DNA of 64,000 nt from Ancistrus triradiatus (GCA_025084515.1 JAJAGP010000233.1:124001-188000); one strand, 5' to 3'; positions 13,660-26,485 are shown, counted from the first letter of the stretch. The notes: generated by a model from the sequence alone, not told the origin. A program made the numbers and translations.

Positions 13660-13852
13660 GGGAGCAGTGGTAGCCTAGCGGTTAAGGTACTGGACTCTGG
13701 ACCAGAAGGTCCAGGGTTCAAATCCCACTTCTGCCAAGCTTCCACTGTTGGGTCCTTGAGCAAGACCCTTAACCCACAGTTGCTTGGATTGTAAAACTGT
13801 ACCAATTGTAGGTCGCTCTGGATAAGGGCTGTAAATGTAAATGTAAATGTAA
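13660..13852 (+). repeat. tRNA-derived SINE, full copy
   Basis: Box A-like TAGCCTAGCGGTTAAGG and box B GGTTCAAATCCC are correctly spaced. They are followed by a body (CTTGAGCAAGACCCTTAACC, GCTCTGGATAAGGGCTG) and a tail of three AAATGT units. A minus-strand copy is at 52181-52372 and a decayed one at 18373-18560. No protein; mobilised by a LINE. Confidence 0.85.
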
Positions 13853-14988
13853 TAATACAATAATCATGAACTTAGTAACGTGAATCAAGTCGAATAGTGA
13901 GCAAAGTGTATTGTTACACCTCTAATTTTCAGTGTCAAATTCATGAATGTAGTGGACAAGACGCTGTGTTTGCTTCCAACCATAGGTAAATACAAAGTTA
14001 TTTATATGAAAATGTGACATACATGGCATAAAAATCCATTTTCAGCACAGACCTTTCATATTATTGAAATGACCTGCGTGCGGTTCACTCGGGTTACATG
14101 AATTGCCAGGTTTTCCTCACGGTGCCCTTGGGGGGAAGGTTGTTTTTTAAAAATACTATTTGAACAGATAAATTCTACGAATGTCTTAGATCTCCAGTTA
14201 AAACGCAGCAGTCATTATGTACCGACAGTGTGAAATGATCCACACGACCACTATATATAGATATATTAATTCCATTTATTAAGCAGTTTCTTTCCAGTAC
14301 GTGGTAAACACTAAATAATGCCTTGTGTATCTCTCGGTGTGACTTGGTTCGCTACATGTAGCTGCTAATTATAGCTGATCGCATGATAAGTAGACATGGT
14401 GGTATGAAGTGATTAAAGATGTTTCCTTCCTCAATGCAATATTCATCATGTATTTTTTAGTAAAAGCTTCCTGCAGGCAGCTCCAGAATTCTTGGTACCC
14501 TTGGTAAAAAATAATGATGGGAAAATATTCAAGAAATCTCTCCCTGAACTGACGTAAATGTCGCCAACTTTGTGCAGACATAAGAGCCTTTTCCTCTAAT
14601 GAGACTGTAGATACAGATCTAGGAATCTGAGATAGTCCACATTAAGGGATCTCTCCAGATCTTCCATGGTCCTGGATCTTCTCTTGTGACTCTTTTGTTT
14701 AGCTCACATGTTTTAAGTGGTGTCAGAAAAGCTGAAATCTTTTTTTTTTGCTGTAATAATGTCATGTAGCCTAAAAGTGTTTGGAGCCACACACCACCAC
14801 AGCTCCTCTACCAACCCTACAAATGGGTATTTTCTCTAAAACCTTCACCTTAATCCCCTCACTCCCCTCCTCCTGTTGACTGAGGATGCTACCTGCTGAG
14901 GACACGGTAACCGAAAGTGACTCAATGTCGCCAAGAGGCTCACTCATGTTCTCCACTTTATAATATTTAGTTATTTATTTATTAGATA
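13853..14988. other. no gene seen
   Basis: Short chance ORFs at 14369-14581 and 14771-14956 without recognisable content. Confidence 0.5.
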
Positions 14989-16634
14989 CAGTGCAGCTTG
15001 AAAGTTTGTGAACCCTTTAGAATTTTCTACATTTCTGCATAAATATGACCTAAAACATCATCAGATTTTCACACAAGTCCTAAAAGTAGATAAAGAGAAC
15101 CCAGTTAAACAAATGACACAAAATATTATCCTTGGTCATTTATTTTTTGAGGAAAATGATCCAATATTACATATTAGTGAGTGGCAAAAGTATGTGAACC
15201 TCTAGGATTAGCAGTTAATTTGAAGGTGAAATAAGACTCAGGTGTTTCAATCAATGGGATGCCAATCAGGTGTGAGTGGGCACCCTGTTTTATTTACAGA
15301 ACAGGGATCTATCAAAGTCTGCTCTTCACAGCACACGTTTGTGGAAGTGTATCATGGCACGAACAAAGGAGATTTCTGAGGAGTTGTTAATGCTCATCAG
15401 GCTGGAAAAGGTTAGAAAACCATCTATAACGAGTTTGGACTCCACCAATCCACAGTCAGACAGATTGTGTACAAATGGAGGAAATTCAAGATCACTGTTA
15501 CCCTCCCCAGGAGTGGTCGACCAACAAAGATCGATCCCCCCCGAGAGCAAGGTGTGGTAATAGTTTTGGCGAGGTCACAAAGGACCCCAGGGTAACCCCA
15601 AAAAAATTTTTTCCCCTAAGCACTGACTGAAGGCCTTCTCTCCACATTGGCTAATGTTAATGTTCATGAGTCCACCATCGAAAAGAAGCACACTGAACAA
15701 CAATGGTGTTGCATGGCAGTGTTGCAAGGAGGAAAGCCACTGCTCTCCAAAAAGAACATTGCTGTTCGTCTGCAATGTGGCTAAAGATCAAGTGGACGAG
15801 CCAGTCAAGGCTATTGAAGAATGTTTTGTGGAAGGATGAGACACCAAATAGAACTTTTTTGGTTTAAAAAGAAAAGCGGCCTATGTCTGCGAGACGAAGG
15901 AAACACTGCCATTCCAGCTAACGAACCTGCTATCACCATCTGTGAAACATGGTGGTGGTAGTATCATGGTTTGGGCCTGTTTTGCTGCATCTGGGCAGGA
16001 CGGCTTGCCATCATTGATGGAACAATGAATTCTGAACGATATCAGAGAATTCTAAAGGAAAATGTCAGGACATCTGTCCATGAACTGAATCTCAGGAGAA
16101 GGTGGGTCATGCAGCAAGACAACGACCCGAAGCACACAAGCCGTTCCACCAAAGAATGGTTAAAGAAGAATAAAGTTCATGTTTTGGAATGGCCAAGTCA
16201 AAGTCCTGACCATAATCCAATTGAAATGTTGTGGAAGGACCTGAAGTGAGCAGCTAATGTGAGGAAACCCACCAACATCCCAGAGCTGAAGCTGTTCTGT
16301 ACGGAGGAATGGGCTAAAATTCCTCCAAGCCGGTGTGCAGGACTGATCAACAGCTGTTCTGTAACGTTTTTAGCTGCAGTTATTGCTGCACAGCGGGGTC
16401 ACACCAGATACTGAAAGCAAAGGTCCACATACTTTTGCCACTCACTAATATGTAATATTGGATCATTTTCCTCAGTATATAAATGACCAAGTATAATATT
16501 TTTGTCTCATTTGTTTAACTGGGTTCTCTTTATCTACTTTTAGGACTTGTGTGAAAATCTGATGATGTTTTAGGTCATATTTATGCAGAAATATAGAAAA
16601 TTCTAAAGGGTTCGCAAACTTTCAAGCACCGCTG
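14989..16634 (+). mobile_element. Tc1/mariner element, family B copy 1 (1,646 bp)
   Basis: TA at 14987-14988 and 16635-16636. Inverted repeats of about 215 bp (14989-15205 and 16419-16634) carry CTTGAAAGTTTGTGAACCCT and its complement. Full-length with a near-complete but broken transposase. A deleted copy is at 57680-58856. Confidence 0.92.
15354..16414 (+). pseudogene. Tc1 transposase pseudogene (family B copy 1)
   Basis: Starts MARTKEISEE at 15354. Frameshifts follow in the helix-turn-helix region, and a poly-C run near 15535 disrupts the TPRA(R)R hinge. The catalytic half is open at 15971-16249: AGRLAIIDGTMN, QQDNDPKHTS (second Asp) and SPDHNPIEMLW (final Glu of the DD34E triad). A TGA after DLK at 16247 cuts off the last 55 or so residues, still readable to 16414. 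Confidence 0.85.
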
Positions 16635-16639
16635 TATAT

Positions 16640-17045
16640 TATTGTCTTATATTCTACAGATTTATATCTCCATTTTATTATATTCTATATTGTGTATTCT
16701 CTCTTTATTATAGTCTATATTCTATGTTTTATGTTATTGATTATATTTTCTTTTTAGTAAATTCTCTTTTTAACTGTTAATAAATAATTGAGATTGAGAC
16801 TGTAAATAATTGAGATTCTGTGTATTTAAACTATTATTAGTTTAACTATTACATCTAACATCTAGGCTGCCCAAGGAGTTTGGGTTCCTTCTCGAGTATT
16901 GGTCGTCCCAAGGTTTCCTCCTCATCAAATTTACATTTCAGGAGATTTTCCTTGCCACTGTCGCCCTAGGCTTGCTCAATAAACGCTGTGGGCCTAGATA
17001 GTTGCAAAACTGCTCTGATGTAAAAAAACGCTATAGACCTAACGC
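16640..17045 (+). repeat. Dispersed repeat: AT-rich body plus CCAAGGAG...tail
   Basis: ATTGTCTTATATTCT and following AT-rich text, then GGCTGCCCAAGGAGTTTGGG, TTTTCCTTGCCACTGTCGCC and CTAGGCTTGCTCAATAAAC. The same words occur at 21290-21515 and around 57545-59060. It resembles the common fish LINE/SINE tail ending in GCTGCTTTGAGACAATG. Confidence 0.6.
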
Positions 17046-18370
17046 ACCATCATCGTGAGTGTTTGTAGCCAAAAAAACTTGACATTTTTTGTCTTATTTG
17101 ACTGTAAATCCTGGTTCCATTTTCAGTTCCAGTATCAGCCAGCAAACCCCAAGCTCTCAGCCGTGGATTGATCAAAGAAAAGCCTTTTTCAAACACTCTC
17201 TCAAATAACCTGTTGCCATGGACGCAGCATCTACTTCATACTCTTCAACTGTAAGGCTTGGACAAACTAACCCTCTCTAATTCTCCTCCTTGCTGTCTAT
17301 GAGCGCAAATGCATTTGTGTCCTCTTCCAGACAGGTTCGTTACAGTTGCTAAATTATAAACATTGTGACATTCACAGGCATGTCGCCATTTTTATACCAC
17401 ACTTGTGCCTCATTTAAATTGAATATCATCTACTGTTGGCGAGGGACTAACAGAATTTGGCCTTTGTGTCATGCAGAACCCACGACTATCTCTCTAGGCA
17501 GCGCTTAAGTCCAGACATAAATCTGCAGCCTGAACACCAGTGAATTAGAAATTAACCACTCATTACACGCATTACGACACCCTGTCTTCGCCTGATGCCG
17601 ATGATGAGCCACTAGAGACAAAGAGAGAATGAGGAGAGAGAAGTTTGCTCAACAGTAAAAAAAAAAAAAAACAGGAACATTATCAATGCCTAATGCAAGA
17701 GAAATGGCTTACAATCTACTCGGATACAATTCTAAAAGGTTATTTCCCAAACAGGAGCACGAGGAAAGCTGCTGGATGGGGCTGACATATTTCCCCATTT
17801 CGTTCTCCGTCTGTCAGTGCCGATAAGCTGCTTCGCCTTTTTCTCATCTCCGTCTGCTTCTCCCATTTAAAACATCTCCAGAAGCGTTCCACGAGAACCA
17901 GAGACTAATGTTGCAGAAGGGCCCGTAAAGAAGAGTCCATAAATATGAGCGCGGAACGCCAGACGAGGATGTGCTAATGTCCTGAAGTGACATGCATGTG
18001 CCAGATTTCCTTAAAGCCATCATTATGGATGGGGAGATTAGCTGATAAAATCTCAGCCTGCGTCTGCTGTCAAGTAGCAGCGTGAAGATACACCAGTAAC
18101 ATCAGACTGTGAGGTAAGATCACTATTCACTTGCATCACTTACGTCTGGACCAATCAGAGCATGCGTCACTCAAGTAGAAGCTAAAAAAGAATTTATATA
18201 TGGCATTCTGAGAAACTACTGAGAAAGGGGCCACTTTCTCCAACAACTCTAAAAGCTATGAAAAATTCCTCTGGTGCGAAAGTGCGTATTGTATCCAGGT
18301 CGTACCAGCATCACCTGTCCACCAGGGGGAACCCTCGCTACCAAGCAGCGTTTTTAGCATTCAACTGTTT
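17046..18370. other. no gene seen; partly single-copy-looking
   Basis: A poly-A run is at 17658-17672. The stretch 17770-18070 is balanced in composition and free of recognised repeats. No splice-supported frame. Confidence 0.45.
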
Positions 18371-18372
18371 TG

Positions 18373-18560
18373 TTGTACTGTGGTGGATTAGTGGTTAAGT
18401 TACTTGTCTAAGGTCCAGCGTTCAAATCTCACCTCTGCCAAAATGGCACTGTTGGGTTAATATGTTTGCTTGAATTGTAAGATTGTACCAGTTCTATAGA
18501 CATCTTGAGCGTGTGGTAAATGGAGCTGTAAGTGGCTCTGGACAAAGGCATCTGTAGATA
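18373..18560 (+). repeat. tRNA-derived SINE, decayed copy
   Basis: GTGGATTAGTGGTTAAGT (box A region), GTTCAAATCTCACCTCTGCC (box B region) and GGCTCTGGACAAAGGCATCT follow the order of the copy at 13660-13852, with many substitutions. Confidence 0.65.
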
Positions 18561-19742
18561 CAAGTCAGCTCTCAGGATTAAACGTAGGTGTAGGAGCCCC
18601 CAAAAAATCCTTCTTTTGATACAGTACAAACATTTATGGCATGGATAATACCCACAAGGAAAAGAGCTGGAAATACACCGCTGTGTTTATGTAGGTGTTT
18701 TCTTGTACATCTTCTTGGGTTTATGGATTTAGCGAATGCCTGAAGGCGATGTGTGCTGTATTTATGACATGCATCAAAGCACTGTATCCTCCAAAATCCT
18801 TCTCTTCTGTACTTGTACACTGGCTTAAGGCAATTTCTTGTGTTTTTTATAGGCAGAATGACAGACCTCTTTGGTTTATGTCTCCTCTGCGAGAAAATTC
18901 GCTCCACTAAGCTGCTCTGAAAGCTCGCGCTGAATCTCTCCGATAATGACGGGAGACTCGAGCAGCTGAAGTAGCCTTGAGCGGGCTTTCAAAGTGCAAA
19001 CGCCGGCCTTTTCTCTATACAAGTTTTCTTTGTATGCAATTTCGAAAGGATTCCATCACGCCATTGATTTTCAGCGGCCCCAGAAATTCACTTTGCCGGG
19101 CTCGACTGCACTCCCATCAGGCCAGCTAACGTCTCAGAGGTCATACTCCGAAGGCTTTTCATCAGCAGTGAACAAACGTAGTTCCCCCGCTGCAGGTTTG
19201 CTTCCCAAGGGAGGCTCCGGTGGCGTCGAGGCTTTGGATATGAAAGCATAAAATGGGGTTTTTATAGCGTAATGTCGGAGAAGGAGTGGAAATAAAAGTC
19301 GTGGGATATACGCTGTAAAGCTTGATTTGTGCAAAGTCATCATCTGGAGTGCAGTGCGGTTCTTATTGGGGATAACAATATTGTTCGATCTCAGTGTGAG
19401 GCTTAACATAGTCTGCGAAGAAAAATAATCCGCGATTTAATAAGTGATCCCTTACCATTTTTAAATCAAGCTCGGTGTGCAGTATTATCTGAATGTGCTC
19501 ACAACAACGGGTGAAACAACAGCACCACCTACAGCCAGACTTCGGCAACAACCACAACCTACGAGACGTACTGCCTTTCTGCAAAAGTTTGAGAGCCGTA
19601 ACGTTTGGTTGAGTTTCTAAAAAGAAAAGAAACTGATACAGCTTTTGCAGGGAGCAACATTTAAACGCAAATTAAAAAAAATTGAAAGATAAAATTCAGC
19701 AGATGATGCAAGAATGTTTTAAGGACTCTAAGGTTATGGGGT
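18561..19742. other. no gene seen
   Basis: Open frames on both strands (18578-18907, 18994-19251, 19134-19409) overlap each other and show no family signature. Confidence 0.45.
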
Positions 19743-20026
19743 CCCAGGAAAAAATGTACTGTGAAATTTGACAGTAGAACATGAATTGGCCAAATTACCA
19801 CCAAAGTTCATAGTACAACTGTGAAATAATTCATGGTCAGTTCACAATCCACCAAGTTTGTAGTTGTACTATGATATTTCACAGTAGAACCATGAAGTGG
19901 CCAAATTACCATCAGAAATTCATAGTAGAACTGTGAACTTCATGGTCAAACTGTGAAAGTTCACATTAAAACTGTCAAGCAATTCACAGTTTTACTATAA
20001 AAATTCACAGTACATTTTTTCCTGGG
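19743..20026. mobile_element. Palindromic MITE (284 bp)
   Basis: The first 23 bases (starting CCCAGGAAAAAATGTACTGT) are the exact reverse complement of the last 23. The interior is also rich in inverted and direct copies of ACTGTGAA, CATAGTA and GGCCAAATTACCA, so the whole element can fold into a long hairpin. It encodes nothing. Superfamily not assigned because the target duplication is unclear. Confidence 0.8.
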
Positions 20027-20240
20027 GTGGCGCCAAGACCAGGGTTTGAACCTGCCTTGCACACTGTGCTCCCACGATCCTGAAAATGAATGAATGAATT
20101 AATTAATTAATTAATTAATGACTCCAGTGGCTCAGAAGTAAGAACCTGGGAAGACCTGGGATTCAAACCCCAGGCTGAACTTGCAATGTGAAGGTCAAAT
20201 GGTGTGGTTATCGAACCCAGTTAAGAAATGGTGTTTTATC
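20027..20240 (+). repeat. SINE-like repeat with box-B motif
   Basis: CCAGTGGCTCAGAAGTAAGA and CCTGGGATTCAAACCCCAGG resemble tRNA boxes A and B, followed by CTTGCAATGTGAAGGTC, a phrase also at 49352-49370. An (AATT)n run at 20095-20118 precedes it. Confidence 0.5.
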
Positions 20241-21289
20241 TACAACTGTCTGTACCCAATAAATTCCTGTATAGACTCTGGACTCCCAACCCCAAACTTA
20301 AGACTAAACAAGAACAAATACATGAGGTACAGGCCAGGGCGAAATATATGATTCACAAGTGACACCAATTATCGATCTATGGCCCTCTGGTGGCCACAAT
20401 TAGGGACTGCAGTCCTTCCATTATGGGAAGGCGGTAACGTTTCAATAAAGTTGAAATCAACCAAATTCTTGTCTTTTACTCTCATTGGCATGACGGGCAT
20501 TTTCTGTGCTGCTTTTATGATCAGTCGTATCCCATACAGTAAGATATTCAACAGACATTGGACCGTATTTTGAATTAAACTGTCTGAAATTGAACAAATG
20601 ACAAATGATGAAGTGTAGCAAAGACCTAGCATGTGTCGTTTATTTACCTACTTTAATAACAGCAGCAGCCAGTCATGTTGGGTAATAATTTCACCAGTAT
20701 CTTGCGATAGTTCCTCTCGGGGGTGTGACTCTCTCCCGATACACGGTTTACGATACAAAAATAATGTTTCAAATAAAGTTAAGCAGGAAACATTTGGATA
20801 TACCTCGATTCATTACTGAACCGATACGAATCGGTTCAGCATCCATACGATTTGATTCAAGTTTGGGCCATTATGTTGCGGTTAAGTTGAATTCATTTTT
20901 TCAAAACATTTTTCACTGAATTTATTTCGTCTGTCAACTGGTAAATTCAGTCTCTCCCCGAATCTCCTCCCAAAGGAATATAACATGCTGCGAATGTAAT
21001 ATAAATATGTTGAACAGGATGTCCACACATCAGTTGCTACGTTTAGCCTTGAACCATGTTGAATTCAAAGAAACCATTAATGCTAGCTTTCTCTCTCGTC
21101 GTCTCTATCTCACTCTCTCCCTCTCACTCTCACACACCCCAGGTTACTCAGATTATCACTTGAGTTGATTTGCGATGTCTGTGTCGATTTCTAGCCGTTT
21201 ACGTTTTTGATTTGAGTCGAATCTCGCCTCGTAATTCAATATAGCCGAGAAAGTTGGACAGAGTTTCCGATTCAAAACGGTTTTTATTT
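20241..21289. other. no gene seen
   Basis: ORFs at 20369-20632, 20379-20573 and 20725-20919 are unsupported. A CT-rich run is at about 21092-21130. Confidence 0.45.
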
Positions 21290-21515
21290 AGAGTCCTAGT
21301 TCCTCTTTAGCTTTCCTTCACTAACTGGGTACTGTCTTGGTCCTCCCAAGGAGTCTTGACGTTTAGGGAGTTTTTCCTTGCCACTCTCGCCCTAGGTTTG
21401 CTCAGTTTGGGATTGGCCTTAGATAATAGAAGATAATAGGTCGTTGTAAAGCTGCTTTGAGAGAATGCTCCATTGTAAAGCGCTATACAAATTAATCTGA
21501 CTTTGACTTTGACAT
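21290..21515 (+). repeat. Dispersed LINE/SINE tail
   Basis: GGTCCTCCCAAGGAGTCTTG, TTTTTCCTTGCCACTCTCGC, GCTGCTTTGAGAGAATGCTC and AAGCGCTATACAAATTAA are the hallmark words of a very common fish repeat tail. Relatives at 16862-17045 and 58860-59065. Confidence 0.7.
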
Positions 21516-21569
21516 TTGTGTAATTTATATGTTCAAATCAGTTTTTAAAATGAGTTCATGACCTCATTT

Positions 21570-21990
21570 CCAACATTTTTGGAACGTATTGCATACTTGA
21601 ACTTTAAAATACACCGAACGTCCATAACTCGGCTAATATTGTGTATATCCCCTCATGCTGCCAAGGCTCTGACCCATCGAGGCAGGGACTCCACAAGACC
21701 CAAGATTTTAGCAGGGAGCCTTTAACGCCTGTCAGCTGGGTCAGATTTGTTCCTCCAGAACATTCCATACAAGTTCAGATTGAGATCCTGGAAATTTGGA
21801 GGCCAGGGCAACACCTTGAGTTCTTTGTAATGTTTCTCAAACCATTTCTGTACTATTTTTGTAGTGTGGAGGGATACGTTATCTTGCTGCCATTAGGGAA
21901 TACTGTTACCATGAAGGGGTGCACTTGGTCTGCAACCATGTGTAGGTAGGTGGTGTTATAGTGACATTCACACGAATGAATCAGTAAAGT
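21570..21990 (+). repeat. Dispersed fish DNA repeat (AAATTTGGAGGCC family), copy 1
   Basis: CTGGAAATTTGGAGGCCAGG, TTCTCAAACCATTTCTGTAC, CATGAAGGGGTGCACTTGGT and CTGCAACCATGTGTAGGTAG are characteristic. A related copy lies at 37100-37860. Origin likely a cut-and-paste transposon; no intact termini seen. Confidence 0.6.
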
Positions 21991-23300
21991 TAAAGAGTTC
22001 AGTTTTCTGTTTTTATTTGCATTTTTCATAATCTTCCATCTTTTTTTCAGAATCGGGGTTGTTGATCAGCAGGCTCATTCTAGGATCGTCAAAGAAGCGA
22101 CAGGACAAACAAGCGAGAATGTATGAAGTGCCTATTAATGCTTTATTCAGATGCTTTCATAATGCTTTGTTTACTGTATAATCATCTCACAAAATGACAG
22201 GCGGACCACGGCCTGTCTGTGATCACAATATTTCACAACACCGAAGCCACACTGTTAAACTCAACGAAGGAAAGAATGGTAAACTAATATGAATCAAGTT
22301 AGTCATCATTAAATACAGTCATATCGTAGCACCAAACTGGATGGCGCAGGTGGCGTTCTAGCCATCAGTCCGCGTATGAAGTCACCTTTCGAAGCAGCAC
22401 TGCATGAGACGGTCATAATAGCATTCATAAACCTGTATGTACATCATTCGTCGTGTAAAATATGCCACAAACACATTCTTGTCATAAACGCGATTGGAAA
22501 TCGTTTTATAGAGAAATGAAGGCAAACCAGAAAATCTCAAGTCAGTAGGAAATAAGTGGCTAGATATATTACGGGGTTAAAACAGCACCTCATTTAAGCT
22601 TGTGTACGTTTGAATTATTCTGTACATCTTTCTGCCTCCTCTAAAGACATTTTGCCCACCTACCTGCCCACTACACATAACGGAAGGTATTCACATGGAA
22701 ATATTAACATGTAGTAGTTCGCCTGGATGTGCTACACATGGAGGGGGGAACTGAAAAGACCAACACAAGTGCTTCAGAGAGCCTGTACAAGTCAGATAGC
22801 ATAGCTTTAGTGGCTACATGAAAGCCTAGCTGAGAGCAGATTACACATTTAAAGCTGAACGCCCACCCGGTTCTTTTCACTTCCCTAAAAATGCTGATTT
22901 GACAAATCCGCTGCATGACTTATGTCTTTTTTTAATATACATCTGTGGTTCGGAGTTAAAATGAGCGCTGCTATGCGGCGTTACAAAAATGGAAATTGCA
23001 AAGCTCTGCCAGTGCTTAAGGCAGAAATAATACTGTAATACTGTGTTGAGTGTATTGACTTAAAAAAACATAGCTTACAAAGGTTACCATATGACCAAAA
23101 GTTTGTGGACACTCATTTGGTACTATACGAGCCTTGACTCCATTGGACGTCATTCCAGTAGATTTACTGCAGATTTGCTTCCATTCAGACACATTACTGA
23201 GGTTAACTGAAACTGTACTGTTTCAATTGTATTTCTGAATGACACGTCTCTACTGTCTCTGTAGTACAACTCAGCCTTTCTGCTAGACTGACAGTTGTTC
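21991..23300. other. no gene seen
   Basis: No splice-supported frame. The ORF at 22704-22916 (minus) is unsupported. Confidence 0.45.
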
Positions 23301-23309
23301 ATGTATCAA

Positions 23310-23686
23310 AAATGTCCAGCCACCAGCATCCTATAAGCAGCGTCTTATGAGCACTGATGAAGTATTAGAGGACGATTAACACAAACTGTGCAACAACAGA
23401 TGAGCTACTGTCTTTGACTTTACACAGTGTTTAAAAACTCCAGCAGCACTGCTGTGTCTGTGCCCTCGTGCCAGCACAACACACACTAATGAGAATGATC
23501 CACCAACCAAATAGTACCTGACCATTAGAGCACAGAGTAAAGGGGTGAACAAAGTATGTAGAGAAACAGATGGACCACAGTCTGTAACTGTAGAACTACA
23601 AAGTGCTTCTGTATGGTAAGTGGAACTGATGAAATGGACAATGAGTGTAGAAAGGAGGATTTGTACCTAATAAAGTGAGTGTATGC
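23310..23686 (+). mobile_element. Non-autonomous element ending GTACCTAATAAAGTG, copy 1
   Basis: Ends with GTACCTAATAAAGTGAGTG, complement of the family end CACTTTATTAGGTACAC. Interior words GACCATTAGAGCACAGAGTA, ACAGATGGACCACAGTCTGT and GAACTACAAAGTGCTTCTGT recur at 59962-60340. The left end is not resolved. Confidence 0.6.
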
Positions 23687-24209
23687 GATATGGTATAGTA
23701 ATAATATTAGATAAAACACTCTTAAACACCCTATGGACTACATGACTAATGTATCCTGTATGTTTCTACATGTGGTGGTGTTCAGAATACCATACTGGAA
23801 ACTACTCCCAGTAGCAGGATGTAGTATAGAGAGGGCTCCAATCCCGGCTTGGCTTCTGCCTGTGTCTTGTTTCCTCCATTCCCACATTCCAAAAAGATGT
23901 TTTAGATCAAGTGAAGTCTCTATAGTGACCCAATTTGCGTGTGTTCGTGTGTGTATGTGCCCCAGTCCAAGGTCGGTTCTAACTTTCCATGCTACGCTGA
24001 TGGATAGCCCCCAGGCACCCCGCAACCCTGAATTAGATAGCAAGATAAAACATAAGTGAGTCAGTCAGAATTAACATATGGAATATATGGTCATGTGACC
24101 ACCAAGTAGTGAAAGGTCTTCTAGGATCTGTAGTCCAGTCAGTCATACAGAATTCGGGCTGTAGTTCAGGAGGGTGAGACTGGAGCTGTGTGCCATCCGT
24201 GTCCTGCCT

Positions 24210-24974
24210 TTTATTTTGATATATAATATCAGTGTTGCATTCTGGGATATGGACTGCTTATAGTAATGCTAATACAGTATACTATATACTTTTCAGATCA
24301 GGAGTTAGCATGAGTGGCATACATACAATGCCATTTCGACCACAGCCCATGTGTTTGGTCCTTTAGGTTTGTGCCATTGATTTTCTATGAGGTTGGGAGT
24401 GCTTGCATGAAAATGAACAGCAGCTGCATCGTAGTGTGTGAGAGTGGTGCTTAAACCTGGTCCACCGATTGGTCCGTGGCTGTGCCTGTGCGGTATTTTG
24501 CTGGTTTTCGACATTTTCCGGAAGCTTCAGCGTCCCTGTTCGTTAAAAATTCAGATGTGTGTTCACTCTGAAGGCAGTTGTGTGGCTTGTCCTGGAAAAT
24601 GGATCCAGTGGCCTAGAGGAGCCGCAATGTCTCATAGCGACCACAAGGTGGCAATAGCGGCTTAGAAAAGTACATGACGGACGAACGCAGTCCGTGGCCA
24701 CTCAGCCGCCATCATTATTTCCGCATCCGCTCTTTGATGCAAAAATCCAGGCACCTTCTGGATGTCCCGACTCCTTCATGGGTGGTTCATCAGCCGTTTG
24801 AAACAAATCAAAACTAGTATCGAGTTTAACGCTTTAAAAAAAGTCTGAACAAGTCTTGTACAGCAGGAGGATTAGGATCAACACAAATCAAAGTGAAGGT
24901 CATGAACTAGTCCGGGTTCTTCATGGGGAAATAAGCATGCGTACTGAGTGTGGATGTAAATGGCACACTGCAGG
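24210..24974 (-). other. scml4: probable scml4 3' untranslated region
   Basis: Downstream of the scml4 stop there is no clear transposon, and the first good minus-strand AATAAA hexamer is at 24215-24210 (TTTATT on the plus strand). The polyadenylation site is therefore guessed to lie a little below 24200. No transcript evidence is available; a shorter or longer 3' end is possible. Confidence 0.35.
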
Positions 24975-25100
24975 TCAGAACTTGGTCTGTTTTAACTTGT
25001 CGATGTGGTAACACAGCTTGAGCGCCGGACCTAGCTTGAGTCCCAGGTACTTCATGATCATGTCGCTCTTCAGCAGCAGGAGAGCATCGCCGTCTATCTC
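24975..25100 (-). CDS. scml4: scml4 last coding exon, SAM domain end and stop
   Basis: The acceptor GTCTTTTAG precedes EIDGDALLLLKSDMIMKYLG, continuing LKLGPALKLCYHIDKLKQTK and F, then TGA at 24977-24975. This C-terminus is nearly unchanged among vertebrate SCML4 proteins and completes the SAM bundle. Forty-one codons plus stop, phase 0 at the acceptor. Confidence 0.95.
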   Translation of the reverse strand, partial: EIDGDALLLLKSDMIMKYLGLKLGPALKLCYHIDKLKQTKF

Positions 25101-26485
25101 CTAAAAGACAGACGTAGTCAGATCCAGTACTCCTTTGAAAAGTCATTAATGAGGCTCTAGAAAGATAATGAACGCTCAGAAATTTGGGGAGCTAACTTGA
25201 GTCTTACGTGTTTTCGGAAGAGCTCAACATGCGGGCCCAGGGCCTGGGGGTCGGCGTCTTTGATGAACCACACCACCTCTTCTACGCTCCACCGCGACGG
25301 GTCTTTACTCGGAGGAGGCTTCGACTCGACTGCCTCCGAAGACGGACTGTAGGCTGGAAAGATGGAGAGAGGGATTCATTTAGAGAAAATGTGCAGACCT
25401 GACATCCAAACATCTTTAAAACCATGAATATGAATTTGGTCTTTGTTTGCTGATATAACAGTTTTCACTCTTCTGGAAAGGCTTTTGGAACGTGACCGCA
25501 GGCACGAAGAACATTAGTGAGGTCTGGTTGAGATCTAGTCTAGTAAGGTGGCCTGCTGAGGGGATGGCTGGTCCAGAGTCTATCCCAGAATTCACTGTGA
25601 GGGCGAACCGTGGATAGGGTGCCAGGCATAGATTACCATCAGGTGGCGTACTTTTCTTTTTATGGGATTGCAGTACTAAATATAGCCATGTACCACTCTT
25701 ACCAACACTACCACTAGGTGGCATAATATTTTTTCACGGTGTCTAGTCTGGTAGCACGTGATTTTAATCCAAGCCAAAAGCTACCTGTGTGGTAATAGCG
25801 TAGTATTTTTAAATAATTAATAGCACAGTATTATAAGATTTGAGTTTGCTTATCCGTACCACTTCTGTTTCCTTCCTGGAATGCGCTGGGACTGGCCGCT
25901 GGTCTGCAGCTACTTCCAGTGTAGGCGGAGCCAGAGCGATAGCCATAGGTGGATTTAGGTGCTGTGTACGATGATGTCATCACACCGTAGCTTGAGTCGC
26001 TGTGGTCGACAGAGTAACGCTTGGGCTCCAGTGATTCAGAGTGATAATCTTCCACTATAGAGTCTGCTGCACCACCAGAGAAACATTACAAACATCAGAT
26101 CTTTTACTAACGTTAATGAAAACTAAAGCTAAACTTAAGCAACAACTGAAATGAATGAATTAAATAAATCTAAAAAAAAAGAAAAATTCCACCTCCAAAA
26201 CTAAAAAATGGAAGGTAATGTGTTTTTTGTTTTTTTCTGAAAGAAAATCACATCAGATGCTCATTTTCTACAACAGTATTTTGTACTTCATTTGTGATCC
26301 CTTAAAAATTCCTCTATTTCAGTTACATTACACACTGTGAAAACCAAACAGCTCCACTTTCTAAAGCATGAAAATAAAATGAAAATAATGAAAAAAATAA
26401 AAAATGAACACTACATTAATGTTTAATGTTATGAGTATAATTTAACAGCATTTAATAGCCATAACACGAACAATAAAAATGTTTA

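Noticed and set aside
13660..13852. tRNA gene from good box A and box B motifs
   Set aside because: No cloverleaf closure, and body and tail match other SINE copies. The same holds for 52181-52372, 61985-62110 and 37965-38080.
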